Numbered from the stretch's first letter, positions 12,514 to 22,742 are shown. The stretch: DNA of 64,000 nucleotides from Begonia masoniana (GCA_022432975.1 CM039508.1:31018433-31082432), one strand, 5' to 3'. Translations and numbers: made by a program. Notes: a model not told the origin generated them from the letters alone.

Positions 12514-12602
12514 TGTGATGACCCAAATGTGCACGTATGAGTACGACTGCGGGGCAAACCTCGGGTTGCGGGGCAAACCTCGAGACCTAAGTCGAGTGTA
12601 GG
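12514..12602 (+). mobile_element. Cassandra LTR 6, truncated after 89 bp
   Basis: Follows a perfect internal domain but breaks off after GTCGAGTGTAGG. From about 12603 the sequence is in-frame gypsy gag coding. There is no TSD or terminal motif at the junction, so this is a recombination or deletion joint rather than a clean insertion. Confidence 0.85.
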
Positions 12603-13153
12603 AGAAGGTACACCAGTTTATGGAGGGCCTTAATTCGGAGATCCGGATGCACGTTGTTGTATCAGGTATTATCGATGTACCCTACTCTGACATCACAGCT
12701 AGGGCTCTGGATATTGAGGCCGCCAGAGCTACTTGTGTTAGACCGAGGGAGCCAGCTAAGGGCTTCTTCCGTGAGATTCAACCTCAGCCGCAGAATCAAG
12801 GCTGTCAGCCGAGGGCACAGCAACAGCAACAACAACAAAGAGACGTTAAAAGGCCTCTAGAGGGAGGCAACGATCGAGGGAAAGACAAACGGGTACGAGG
12901 GGCTTCGCAGTTACCTCTTTGCCCTACATGTCAGAGGGAGCACAGAGGACAGTGTAGGGTGGGCACAAATGTGTGCTATTGGTGTGGAGAACCAGGCCAT
13001 TTTGTTAAAGACTGCCCGAATCAGGGTCGAGATCAATCAGGCAGAGATCAACATGGCAGAGATCAAAGGAAAGTTGTACCGAGAGTCTTTGCATTCATCG
13101 AGCCTGACAACGCCGACGATGGGGCCCAACCTTCTACAATTGCAGGTATTATT
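12603..13153 (+). pseudogene. Gypsy-5 gag fragment (C-terminal half, nucleocapsid)
   Basis: Plus-strand frame matching the same region of Gypsy-1 gag: VHQFMEGLNSEIRMHVVVSG, ALDIEAA, a Gln-rich run encoded by CAA/CAG repeats, and an intact CCHC zinc knuckle CYWCGEPGHFVKDC. Gag's N-terminus and all of protease and pol are missing. It ends at about 13153 where relatives run into the protease, so at least several kb have been deleted between here and the 3' untranslated region. Confidence 0.85.
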
Positions 13154-14922
13154 TAAATTACTTGTACAATGATATGTATATGATAGATAAAATATTTAGA
13201 TCTGAAATTAGTAAAGAAGAGAGTAATAGGTGAGTAAGAAGGAATTACTAGGCGAACCTCGAAGAAAAGATAATAGGACACACATATAACAATAAACACC
13301 ATATAGAAATATAGTTCTACATTAGTAGGATTAGTTCGATTTAATCAACGGAGTTTGCGCACCTAAGGTTTAGTAACAACTAGAGGAATACACCTTATGA
13401 GATATGGAATTTAAGTAGGTAGGGATTATGTCTAATTGACAACCTTTTGGAGTATTAGGATACGACTAGTCAAGAAAGAAGAATGTTTAGAAATAAACCT
13501 ATAAAGGGATACCAAGACTGTTATAATACCCGAAGTGTGTTTAAATAGATCAAGTACCGTAAAGCTCGTATATTGAGAATTTGTATGAAGTTAGGAGTGT
13601 CTAGATCAAGATAGAATTCAAGAGTTAAAGTTAGAATGATTTCCGAGTAGAATAGTTGGAACCTGATTGGAAAGAGCGAACAAGAATAGATTAGTCGATG
13701 AACTCCAAGTAGCCTCGAGGAATTTAGTGAAGGTAAAGTAGATCGTTGGAAGGTAAAGTAGATCGTTGGAATAAATGAGAGCTTAGATTGGCGTTTAAAG
13801 GATAACAAATTGAGAACTTTGTGATTCATAGAGTAGGGAGAGTGAGAATTATCACCGAAACCATCTAAGTAAACTTAGAGGTGAGACTAAGTTAGTAAAC
13901 TTCTAGTGATTGACTCGTGTGTGGCAGATCGAGACCAAGTAGTGCCTAGATGGCTTAGGTTAGAATGACTAGTTTAGAGCGCATCAATGAGGAGATTTAG
14001 AGACTTGACCGTGCTTAGAGCAAATAGAGTTTAAGATAAACAAAGGAGTGTAACGTAAGCAGTGTGAGGACTTTGATTGAGAATATAGTGGTAGAATTTA
14101 AGGACAAAACTCTGGTGACATAGTTCGAGGAGTATAGCATTGTAAGCTTAGTTGTAGAATCCGCCCTGAATTAACTGGCAGGATTTGTAAGTTGCCTAGG
14201 AAAATATGTGATTTAGGAGATTTAGTAAGACATAATGTGTGAGTGAGGATATGTACAATCCAATTGAGAGTAGAGATTTCGAATTTAAGGCTAATGTTGG
14301 AAGGTAAAGTCGACGTTTTGGTTTAAAATCGTAGAGATAGACCCTAGGGATGACGGGATCAGAGTTAACAAAAGGAAGTTCGAATTTTGTTAGAGATAGA
14401 ATTCTAAGTAAATGCTGACTGTAGCTCATAGTTTGACTCACATTGACCAAGTAGTGTGATAGACGTATAATTGTAGGGTATAACGATGAGGACTTAATTA
14501 GGAAACCCGCACCGAAATCTCCAAAAGTCAATGGGTTACCCAAGAAGTTAAGTGACCAGTAAATCCTTTGGGTGATACAGTTACGAGGAATCGTTACCCG
14601 GGGCGAATATAGAAATGTGGGTCGACACGGGTCTCGACTACAGATGAGGCCAACGAAGTTATAGAGAAGTTTAGGTAAATCAATTTGAGATTTAAGGACT
14701 TAACTAAGCTCAGTGCTTTAGTAAGGAAGTGTACGATCAGATTGAAGGTAAAGAATACAGTTTAAGGCCGATATTGGAAAATACAGTGGACAGTTTGGGT
14801 TGAGAACCACGAAGAGTGACCGTAAGTACAAATGATAATCGAAGCGCAAGGCTGCGTGATACGAGACATTGACATCAAAGGCTACATAAGCTAAGTTGAA
14901 TTTTGAGGACAAAATTTTAAAT
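13154..14922 (+). other. Gypsy-5 3' region, non-coding
   Basis: No credible coding sequence on either strand; the minus-strand frames here look like no known protein. It contains loosely repeated blocks about 0.48 kb apart (for example 14245-14345 and 14730-14825: CAATCCAATTGAGAG / CGATCAGATTGAAGG, GAATTTAAGGC / CAGTTTAAGGC). It ends in TTGAGGACAAAATTTT, as gypsy 3' untranslated regions in this window do. Confidence 0.5.
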
Positions 14923-14935
14923 AAGGTGGGTGGAA
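14923..14935 (+). promoter_or_regulatory. Gypsy-5 polypurine tract
   Basis: AAGGTGGGTGGAA directly before the LTR start TGTAATATCC, the same arrangement as in Gypsy-1. Confidence 0.8.
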
Positions 14936-15342
14936 TGTAATATCCAGCTTTTCTGGATATTATTATTTTAATATATAATGACATTTTTGTAAATATGTCA
15001 AAACAAACCCGTTTCTCAAGAAGAAAGCGTCATTACGATTCTAACGATTAATATGGATTTTAAGGAAATTATGAGAATTTTCGGAGATTAAACGCTATAT
15101 TCCGAGTAATTACATTTCTCGTAATATAGAAGACGTTCTCGTAAAAATAGCAAACGAGGTCCGTTTTGCGAACGGATAGTTTTGTTAGATCCTAAATAAT
15201 AAGTTGGATTTATTGGCGAAATAAGAAATTCGAAACGGTTGAAAACACGAGAGGTAGTGACGTTCAATAAATAAATAAACTAATTAAAATAAATAATGAA
15301 ATAAAATTAAAATTAAAATTAAAAACTTAATTTTAATTAAAT

Positions 15343-15373
15343 CAGCAGAATGGTTAAAAAAACCATTCTGCTG
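15343..15373. other. perfect 13-bp hairpin in Gypsy-5 LTR
   Basis: CAGCAGAATGGTT, five A, then the exact reverse complement. It lies just after an AT-rich stretch in the presumed promoter part of the LTR and before the presumed leader. Confidence 0.6.
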
Positions 15374-16310
15374 TGTTTCTTCACCGCGACCCGCACTCGA
15401 GCTCCCGACGACAGCCCGACGACAGAGACGAGCGACGCCTCTCCGACAGCCAACGGCGGCGACTTCTCGCCGTTCTCAGGCAGACAACGGCGACGTGCGA
15501 TCTCCGGCCCGTCTCGCGCACAAACCGAATCGGTGAGTGATTCTTCGCCCTGTTTCGGTTCAATTTGGGGCCGAGGGTGACGAGCTCGATTGAGCTCCGA
15601 TCACCGGCCGTTTATGGTCACTTCCGGCGTGGGTTTGCCAACCCTTGGGCCGGCTATTGTTGCTCGGCCGCGGAATGCTCAATTTGAGCGAAAATCTGAG
15701 AATTCCGAATTGGGGGATTTCGGTTTTCGGTGTGTTGCCTCGTGATTTCGATTTGTTTAGGCTAATTGAGGCTAATTAGGGTTGATTGGTGAGGAAATTG
15801 ATGAGAATTGATGAAAAACCGAAAATGGTGAAATTCCCGGTTTAGGGCAGATTCGGGTTTTGCTGCAATTGACCTAGCTACGGTCGATTGTTTTAAAATT
15901 CCTTTTGGCAGATTAAAATAGGTTATTAGAGGAGCGCGTGGCCGCTGGAATCGTTCGATTCCGATAAACGACGCGAAAGTTACGCGCGTTCGAAGTTTCA
16001 GGTCGGTTTTTACCAAACCCAAATTAGGGTCCGAAATTGATAGGTTTATAGTAATTAACGATATAAAGGACGTATTGAACGTTATTGGACGGCGTTAAGG
16101 TGAATTGCGAGAAATGTTAAATTTGAGAATTTTCGGGTTTTTAGGAAAACTCGTTAATTGTGATTTTAAACTATCGAGCGTTAATCGTTGTTTAAATACT
16201 TCGATTAGTTAGGTTAATATTTTAGGAAAATTCCTTAGTTAAGGTTTTGTTGAATTCGAACGATTAGGAGTTTAAACACGTGATATTGATAATTGTTGTG
16301 GTTTTGCTAG

Positions 16311-16355
16311 ACAAATAACGCTCGTGGACGGAGCTTAAGCTGCAACGGACGCGAG
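16311..16355 (+). other. predicted leader exon 2, Gypsy-5 LTR, copy 1 (45 nt)
   Basis: Preceded by GGTTTTGCTAG and followed by GTAGTTCTCG, a donor that lost one A compared with copy 2. Confidence 0.45.
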
Positions 16356-16624
16356 GTAGTTCTCGTGATCTTCTCTGGCCGATTGGCCTACACCGTACTT
16401 CGATGTAGCGTCGAGGATCTCAATGGATTGTTTGTTTTAAATTGCTTTGGTTGGGTAGATAGGTTTATAATTGTTATAGGTTATTCTAATTTGATCTTGA
16501 TGGTATGCATGTTGGTTGTTTGGTTTATGTTCATACCTGCTCATGCATCACGTGTTTTTAAAGATCATGAAAAATGAATTTCTGCACGATGTTTTAAAGT
16601 AAATGCAAAGAAAGAATGACCTTT

Positions 16625-17165
16625 CGGTATATAGTTTAAATGGCCTGTCGGTATACCTAGAAATCGGTATATAGTTTATAGCAAAGCAAAGCAAAGTAAA
16701 GAAATCGGTATATAGTTTATAGCAAAGCAAAGTAAAGAAATCGGTATATAGTTTATAGCAAAGCAAAGCAAAGCAAAGTAAAGAAATCGGTATATAGTTT
16801 ATAGCAAAGCAAAGCAAAGCAAAGCAAAGCAAAGCAAAGCAAAGCAAAGCAAAGTAAAGAAATCGGTATATAGTTTATAGCAAAGCAAAGCAAAGCAAAG
16901 CAAAGCAAAGCAAAGTAAAGAAATCGGTATATAGTTTATAGCAAAGCAAAGCAAAGCAAAGTAAAGAAATCGGTATATAGTTTATAGCAAAGCAAAGTAA
17001 AGAAATCGGTATATAGTTTATAGCAAAGCAAAGTAAAGAAATCGGTATATAGTTTATAGCAAAGCAAAGCAAAGCAAAGTAAAGAAATCGGTATATAGTT
17101 TATAGCAAAGCAAAGTAAAGAAATCGGTATATAGTTTATAGCAAAGCAAAGCAAAGCAAATTAAA
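16625..17165 (+). repeat. CAAAG pentamer / TCGGTATATAG higher-order tandem repeat
   Basis: Alternation of AAATCGGTATATAGTTTATAG and variable runs of CAAAG (2 to about 10 per unit). Minus-strand ORFs with ALLCFALLCF are artefacts of this repeat. A shorter related array follows the second copy of the duplication. Confidence 0.9.
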
Positions 17166-17168
17166 TAG

Positions 17169-17940
17169 GTTATTAGAGGAGCGCGTGTCCGCTGGAATCG
17201 TTCGATTCCGAATAAACGACGCGAAAGTTACGCGCGTTCGAAGTTTCAGGTCGGTTTTTACCAAACCCAAATTAGGGTCCGAAATTGATAGGTTTATAGT
17301 AATTAACGATATAAAGGACGTATTGAACGTTATTGGACGGCGTTAAGGTGAATTGCGAGAAATGTTAAATTTGAGAATTTTCGGGTTTTTAGGAAAACTC
17401 GTTAATTGTGATTTTAAACTATCGAGCGTTAATCGTTGTTTAAATACTTCGAATTAGTTAGGTTAATATTTTAGGAAATTCCTTAGTTAAGGTTTTGTTG
17501 AATTCGAACGATTAGGAGTTTAAACACGTGATATTGATAATTGTTGTGGTTTTGCCTCAGACAAATAACGCTCGTGGACGGAGCTTAAGCTGCAACGGAC
17601 GCGAGGTAAGTTCTCGTGATCTTCTCTGGCCGATTGGCCTACACCGTACTTCGATGTAGCGTCGAGGATCTCAATGGATTGTTTGTTTTAAATTGCTTTG
17701 GTTGGGTAGATAGGTTTATAATTGTTATAGGTTATTCTAATTTGATCTTGATGGTATGCATGTTGGTTGTTTGGTTTATGTTCATACCTGCTCATGCATC
17801 ACGTGTTTTTAAAGATCATGAAAAATGAATTTCTGCACGATGTTTTAAAGTAAATGCAAAGAAAGAATGACCTTTCGGTATATAGTTTAAATGGCCTGTC
17901 GGTATACAGTTTATAGCAAAGCAAAGTAAAGAAAAGTTTA
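17169..17940 (+). repeat. second copy of the 1.25-kb LTR-internal duplication
   Basis: Repeats 15921-16690 almost base for base at an offset of 1248-1251 bp, with a few indels (for example TTTTGCCTCAG versus TTTTGCTAG). The very high identity points to a recent duplication. Confidence 0.9.
17561..17605 (+). other. predicted leader exon 2, Gypsy-5 LTR, copy 2 (45 nt)
   Basis: Flanked by TTTTGCCTCAG and GTAAGTTCTCG, both good splice signals. Confidence 0.5.
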
Positions 17941-18205
17941 AATGACCCTTCGGTATATAGTTTAAATGGCTCGTCGGTATACAGTTTATAGTAAAGCAAA
18001 GCAAAGCAAAGTAAAGAAACGTTTACATGACCCTTCGGTATATAGTTAAATGGCCCATCGGTGTACAGTTTATAGCAAAGTAAAGCAAAGAAATCGGTAT
18101 ACAGTTTATAGCAAAGCAAAGTAAAGAAATCGGTATATAGTTTATAGCAAAGCAAAGCAAAGCAAAACAAAGTAAGGTAAAGTAAAGTAAAGTAAAGTAA
18201 AGAAA
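17870..18205 (+). repeat. second CAAAG/CGGTATA tandem array
   Basis: Same building blocks as 16625-17165 but less regular, with interspersed ACCCTTCGGTATA variants. It ends in a run of AAAGT pentamers. Confidence 0.85.
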
Positions 18206-18653
18206 ACAATGCATGATTTACAGATTCATATGCACAGCACGCATTTGCATTTACTAGAGCTTACTGAGATTTTTATCTCATAGATGTCTGTATGGTGTAG
18301 GTGATCCCCTTACAGGTGACTACGAGATCCCTCCACCCGAGGGGTGATGGCAGTTGACGGAGGATGGCTCGCGGAGTGTGCTGGCGCAGTCGACGCTTAC
18401 CTGACCCGTGGGGACAGTATGTATAGATTTTGAGAGTGTGGGACACGTTTGTATAGAAATTATAGGATGCTTGGATCTGGTTAGGTGTTAGATTCGTATT
18501 CGATGTTTTAAACGTTTTCATTGGAACCTGTTTTAATTTATTTATGTAAGTGATTTTAAATTGTTTTCCGCATAAATGCTAAGGATAAAGGAAAATGAAA
18601 AATTTGTACGGTAAAATAAGGGTAAATAAGGGTACAGTATTAGGGTCGTGACA

Positions 18654-18726
18654 GTTATGGTATCAGAGCCTGTACCCAACCGGAATTGTGGCCAACGAGG
18701 ACGTTGGGCCCCCGAGGGGGGGTGAT
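18654..18726 (+). other. chimeric PBS and internal domain: gypsy LTR joined to Cassandra
   Basis: Starts with gypsy-type GTTATGGTATCAGAGCC (as next to the Gypsy-1 LTR), then switches without a gap to the Cassandra internal domain (TGTACCCAACCGG) and its polypurine tract (GAGGGGGGGTGAT). The only sequence shared by both parents at the joint is the PBS core. Confidence 0.85.
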
Positions 18727-19268
18727 TGTGATGACCCGGATCTGTAAGTATGGTACGATGGCTGCACGAACCGGAACCCGGATGGCGGTACGTCCGCGCG
18801 GGCGAACCGGAAGGTGACGGGTCGTAAAAAGGGGGTCGTCACAATCCCACAGCGCTTGGGGAAGTATGTGGAAATGAAACATATGTAAAGAGACCCTCCC
18901 AACATAGCAAGACGCGTTTTGGAGCTCAATTGACGACGGATCCCATAAGAACTCCGAAGTTAAGAGGGCTTCGGCGAGAGTAATTCCAGGTTGGGTGACC
19001 TTCCGGGAAGTGCTCTCGCCAAACAAAGCCGTGAGGGGAGGATATTGGGCTGCGGCCCAATCCCCAGAGCGGACAATATCTTGCTGGGAACGGGGTCGTT
19101 ACGGATCCCATAAGAACTCCGAAGTTAAGAGGGCTTCGGCGAGAGTAATTCCAGGTTGGGTGACCTTCCGGGAAGTGCTCTCGCCAAACAAAGCCGTGAG
19201 GGGAGGATATTGGGCTGCGGCTCAATCCCCGGAGCGGACAATATCTTGCTGGGAACGGGGTCGTTACA
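18727..19268 (+). mobile_element. Cassandra 3' LTR, variant with doubled 5S-like segment
   Basis: Starts TGTGATGACCCGG. The first ~110 bp differ from the array LTRs (no GGCGAATCCCGG repeats), while the region from the CACAATCCCACA stretch on matches them. The 5S-containing half is tandemly duplicated: GGATCCC starts at 18938 and again at 19103 (165-bp unit). It ends GTCGTTACA at the CCATG TSD. The different U3 means the two outer LTRs are not simple products of one integration. Confidence 0.88.
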
Positions 19269-19572
19269 CCATGTCATGGTTGTTTACTGTGATACTTTAC
19301 TTGCCTTTACATGCATGTTCTTTTCATGAAATCCGTGTGTAAATTCATTTTCATGTCTTTTTTAAAACCGTGATGCATGAACAGTTCAAATATAACATAA
19401 AGTAAACAATCACATGTGTACCATCAAGACGATAAATAAACAACATATAAAAACAACTAATTCTAACTACCCAAGCCCAAAAACAATTTAAACAAACAAT
19501 CCTCAAGGTTCCTTGAGACGACTTTGACATATGGTGTAGGCCTATCGGCCAGAGTAAGTCACGAGAACTTAC

Positions 19573-19617
19573 CTCGCATTGTTGCACACCGAGCTCCGTC
19601 CACGAGCGTTTGTTCAC
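19573..19617 (-). other. predicted leader exon 2, solo LTR-B (45 nt)
   Basis: Minus strand: preceded by GTATAG and followed by GTAAGTTCTCG. Predicted intron 1 is 19618-19994 (377 nt). Confidence 0.5.
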
Positions 19618-20406
19618 CTATACATTTCACAATATACGTATTAAATCGAGTCTAAAACCATCAAGCTCCGAAATTGCTAACTTCTAACTAAAGAAAATTC
19701 TCCTAAACTCTATTTTAGTTCGTTGAGGCATTTCGTCGAGCAATTCGCGTTCGAGAATCACCAAACCTCCATTAATGGAGGTTTTCAAGCTCCAACATAT
19801 CCAAATCTCCAATACACTTCAACAAACCGATGAACTAAGCTCCAATAATAACCAATACGTCTATTAGAGGCACAACTAAGCTCAATCTATCAATTTCGAA
19901 CATCTATTCACGTTTTCGACAAAAACCCTAACGAACCCTAATCGTTTTAAACCCTAGAATTGGTATTTAACGTTCCAAAAGCTTAGATTCATACCTAGAG
20001 TAACGTTTAGAGGAGAAATAGCGAGAAACCGAAGTCGATCGGAGAAAGCTTTAATCGCCGGAAGAGAACGCACGCGTGAGGAGAGGGAAGTCGTTGCGCG
20101 GAGGAGAGGGAGAGGAGTTGGCGTGGGTGAGGGGAAAATGAAGGAGATTTTGATTTTAATTGAAATTTTGGTTTGCAATTTACCAAATCGCCCTTCTACT
20201 TAATTTCAATTTCTTCTTCCAGTTGACTTGTTTTTAACTACGATCCAATTTTCTAAAATTCTCATATTTCACCACAAATTCCAATTTATCATCACGGCTT
20301 CGTTAAAACTTTCCGTTCGTAAAACGGGCTTAATTTGATGTATTTACAAAAATGCCGACAATATTGGAATAATATTAAATCCCGTAAAGCCGGGTGTTAC
20401 ATGAAT

Positions 20407-20991
20407 TTTGCTCGGATCAACAGAAACTCCATCCTGCGATATAATATGGCCAAGGAAGCTCACTCTGTCTAGCCAAAACTCGCACTTCGAAAACTTGGGA
20501 TATAGCGGCCGTTGACTCAGAATCTATAAAACAATCCTCAGATAGTCCTCGTGTTCTTCCTTCGTCTTAGAGTAGATCAGGATATCGTCGATGAAAACCA
20601 CCACAAACTTGTCCAAGTACTCCTTGAATAAACGGTTCATCAAATCCATGAATGCTGCAGGGGCATTAGTAAGTCCAAAAGACATGACAAGGAACTCATA
20701 ATGCCTATACCTCGTTCGGAATGCTGTTTTCTGAATATCATCCCTTTGGACCTTCAGCTGATAATAACCCGAGCATAGATCAATCCTCGAAAATACTCGG
20801 GCACCTTGCAGCTGATTAAATAAATCATCAATCTGGGGCAGTGGATACTTATTCTTCACTGTAAGCTTATTCAGCTCTCTGTAATCGATGCACATCCTGA
20901 GGGTCCCGTCTTTCTTCCTGACAAACAGAACGGGCGCACCCCAGGGTGAAACACTGGGTCGGATAAAACCCTTCTCTAACAACTCATCAAG
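20407..20991 (-). pseudogene. Gypsy-1 reverse transcriptase
   Basis: RT core on the minus strand: [54 protein letters not shown] and the catalytic [11 protein letters not shown] stop at about 20524 (Gln in relatives) and another near 20991 separate it from its neighbours. The frame carries on to the LTR-B insertion ([17 protein letters not shown]) and resumes at 8847. Confidence 0.88.
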
Positions 20992-22742
20992 TTAAGTCCT
21001 CAGCTCTCTCAACTCAGCTGGTGCCAACCGATAAGGATTCTTAAACCTTGGCGTGGCATTTGGATAAACATCAATAGTAAACTCAATCTCCCGGTCCAGC
21101 GGTAGCTCGGGAAGATCATCGAGGAATATACCAGAGAACTCTCTGACTATAGGAATGTCGCTCGGCTTCACTCCGCTGAGCAACTGAATATCAAATACTG
21201 AGGCCAAGTAAATAGAGCACGCACCTTTAAACTGCTCGTTGACCTTCATAGAATAAGAAATAGGGGAGCTACTCAATCTGTTCATCGCCTGATAAGAAAA
21301 CTCGGCTTTACCCGGGGGTCGGAAGGTCACAATCCCGGATCGACAATCGATGGTGGCGAAGTGCTGTGCTAGCCAATCCATCCCTAAGATAAGATCATAG
21401 TGCTCGATGTCCATAACAATAAGGCGAGCATAGAGGGTACTGTCCCCAATCGAGATAATATTGCCCTGGACAACATGACCTGACTGCATACGCTCTCCTG
21501 AAGGTAGCATCACGCTATATTCGCATTCTGCTAACTCAAGTGCATGCTTCAATCTAGACACACAAGCAGTGGAAACAAAAGAGTGTGTAGCCCCCGTGTC
21601 TAACAAAGAAAATACAGCTACGCCCGTAATCAGTATAATACCTGCTATCACGGAGGGACAAGCCTCGTCGTCGACATCACCAGGCTCAATAAATGCAAAG
21701 ATCCTTGGCGTAATCCTCCTCTGATCGCTGCCTGACTGATCTCGGCCCTTCTTCGGGCAATCTTTAACAAAATGGCCTTGTTCTCCATACCAATAGCACA
21801 CATCCGTGCCCACTCTGCACTGGCCATGGTGCTCCTTCTGACATTTAGGGTAAAAAGGTATCTGAGGAGCCCCCTGTACCTGCTTGCCTTTCCCTCGATC
21901 ACTGCCTCCCTCTAGAGGTATTTTAACACCCCTCTGTTGTTGTTGCTGAGGCTGTGCTCTCGGTTGCCAACCTCGTGACTGAGGGCGAATCTCTCGGAAG
22001 AAGCCCTTAGTTGGCTCCCTCGGTTTAATAGAATCTCTGTCAACTGCCTCTATGTCAAGCGCCCTGGCCACAATCTCGTCATAGGATACATTCCGTACCC
22101 CAGATATAGTAAGGCGCATCCAGAATTCCTGACTAAGTCCCTGTAAAAACTGGCATACTTTGTCCTCGTTCACGCTGACCTAGCGTGGCGCGAATCGAGA
22201 AAGGGCTTCAAACTTCCTCACGTACTCGGCAATAGAACTGACCTGCCGTAACTGCATAAACTCAACCATCTTCGCCTCCCGTACGGTATGGCTGAAATAC
22301 TTGTCATAAAACAACTCTCTGAATTGCTCCCAACCCATAATCGTCACATCGGTGGTCGTCTTGATGGAATCCTACCAAAACCGAGCGTCCAGTGCTAAGT
22401 GGTAGGTCACCAGTGCAACCCTCTCTCCGTCCTCTATGCTAGCATACGCCAGCATGTCCTCCATAGTGCGAATCCACTCCTCGGCTGAAGAGGGGTCCGT
22501 AGATTGTGTATTAAATATAGAGGGCTGGAGCTTCTGAAATCTCTCCATCCCCCGGTTACCCGGAATAGCTGCCTCCCGAGCTCTAGTGCCCTCTCAGTCT
22601 ATAAGAGTACCCAGCTGTTGAGACTGTCTCTCCATTTGCTGAGCCTGTCGCTCCATATGCTGAGACTCCTGGGCAATAAAATCCTTCAGAGTGTCTATCG
22701 TATCGTCTCGGTCGTCTCGGTCATTTCCTCGACGCACCATTT
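20992..22742 (-). pseudogene. Gypsy-1 gag-protease
   Basis: Starts at an ATG near 22742 (MVRRGNDRDD). Stops in gag at about 22597, 22373 (Trp to stop) and 22183. The readable 393-residue piece (20992-22173) has a nucleocapsid whose zinc knuckle reads CYWYGEQGHFVKDC (residues 126-139), with the second Cys replaced by Tyr. It also has a retropepsin motif LLDTGATHSF (Asp192) and ILGMDWL. The gag leads directly into protease in one frame, as usual for this clade. Confidence 0.85.

Larger units (their letters stand above)
14936..18653 (+). repeat. Gypsy-5 LTR (3.7 kb, internally duplicated)
   Basis: Plus-strand LTR from TGTAATATCCAGC to GTCGTGACA, of the same family as the Gypsy-1 LTRs (matching start, end, leader modules and PBS). 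It is about 1.25 kb longer because the segment starting near 15921 recurs from 17169, with CAAAG-rich repeats after each copy. Putative leader: donor at 15533, exon 2 twice (16311-16355 and 17561-17605), acceptor 2 after 18300. Confidence 0.85.
10132..19268 (+). mobile_element. Cassandra-bounded composite TRIM element (9.1 kb)
   Basis: Begins TGTGATGACCC, ends GTCGTTACA, and is flanked by the 5-bp TSD CCATG (10127-10131, 19269-19273). Contents in order: five complete LTR + 71-bp internal units, a truncated sixth LTR, a gypsy gag fragment, a gypsy 3' untranslated region and LTR (Gypsy-5), then a Cassandra internal domain and a variant Cassandra LTR with a doubled 5S-like segment. Cassandra elements are known as non-coding TRIMs with 5S-derived promoters in their LTRs and a tRNA-Met-type PBS; all of that is visible. 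How the gypsy part entered is inference. Confidence 0.85.
8853..20401 (-). mobile_element. Solo LTR-B (~2.4 kb) split by the Cassandra composite
   Basis: Flanked by TSD TGAAT (8848-8852, 20402-20406) inside Gypsy-1 pol. Minus strand starts TGTAACACCCGGC at 20401 and ends GTCGTTACA at 8853. The two halves (8853-10131 and 19274-20401, together about 2.4 kb) align in order with the Gypsy-1 LTR, and no internal region remains, so this is a solo LTR. The Cassandra composite lies within its predicted intron 2. The left half includes a CGATCG-rich block at 9120-9300. Confidence 0.88.

Noticed and set aside
10159..12576. Overlapping ORFs of 60-233 residues on both strands through the Cassandra region
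   Set aside because: Cassandra is non-coding. The frames repeat with each unit and run through PBS, polypurine tract and 5S-like promoter.
16548..17154. Hydrophobic minus-strand ORFs (ALLCFALLCF...) as membrane proteins
   Set aside because: Translation of CAAAG pentamer arrays.
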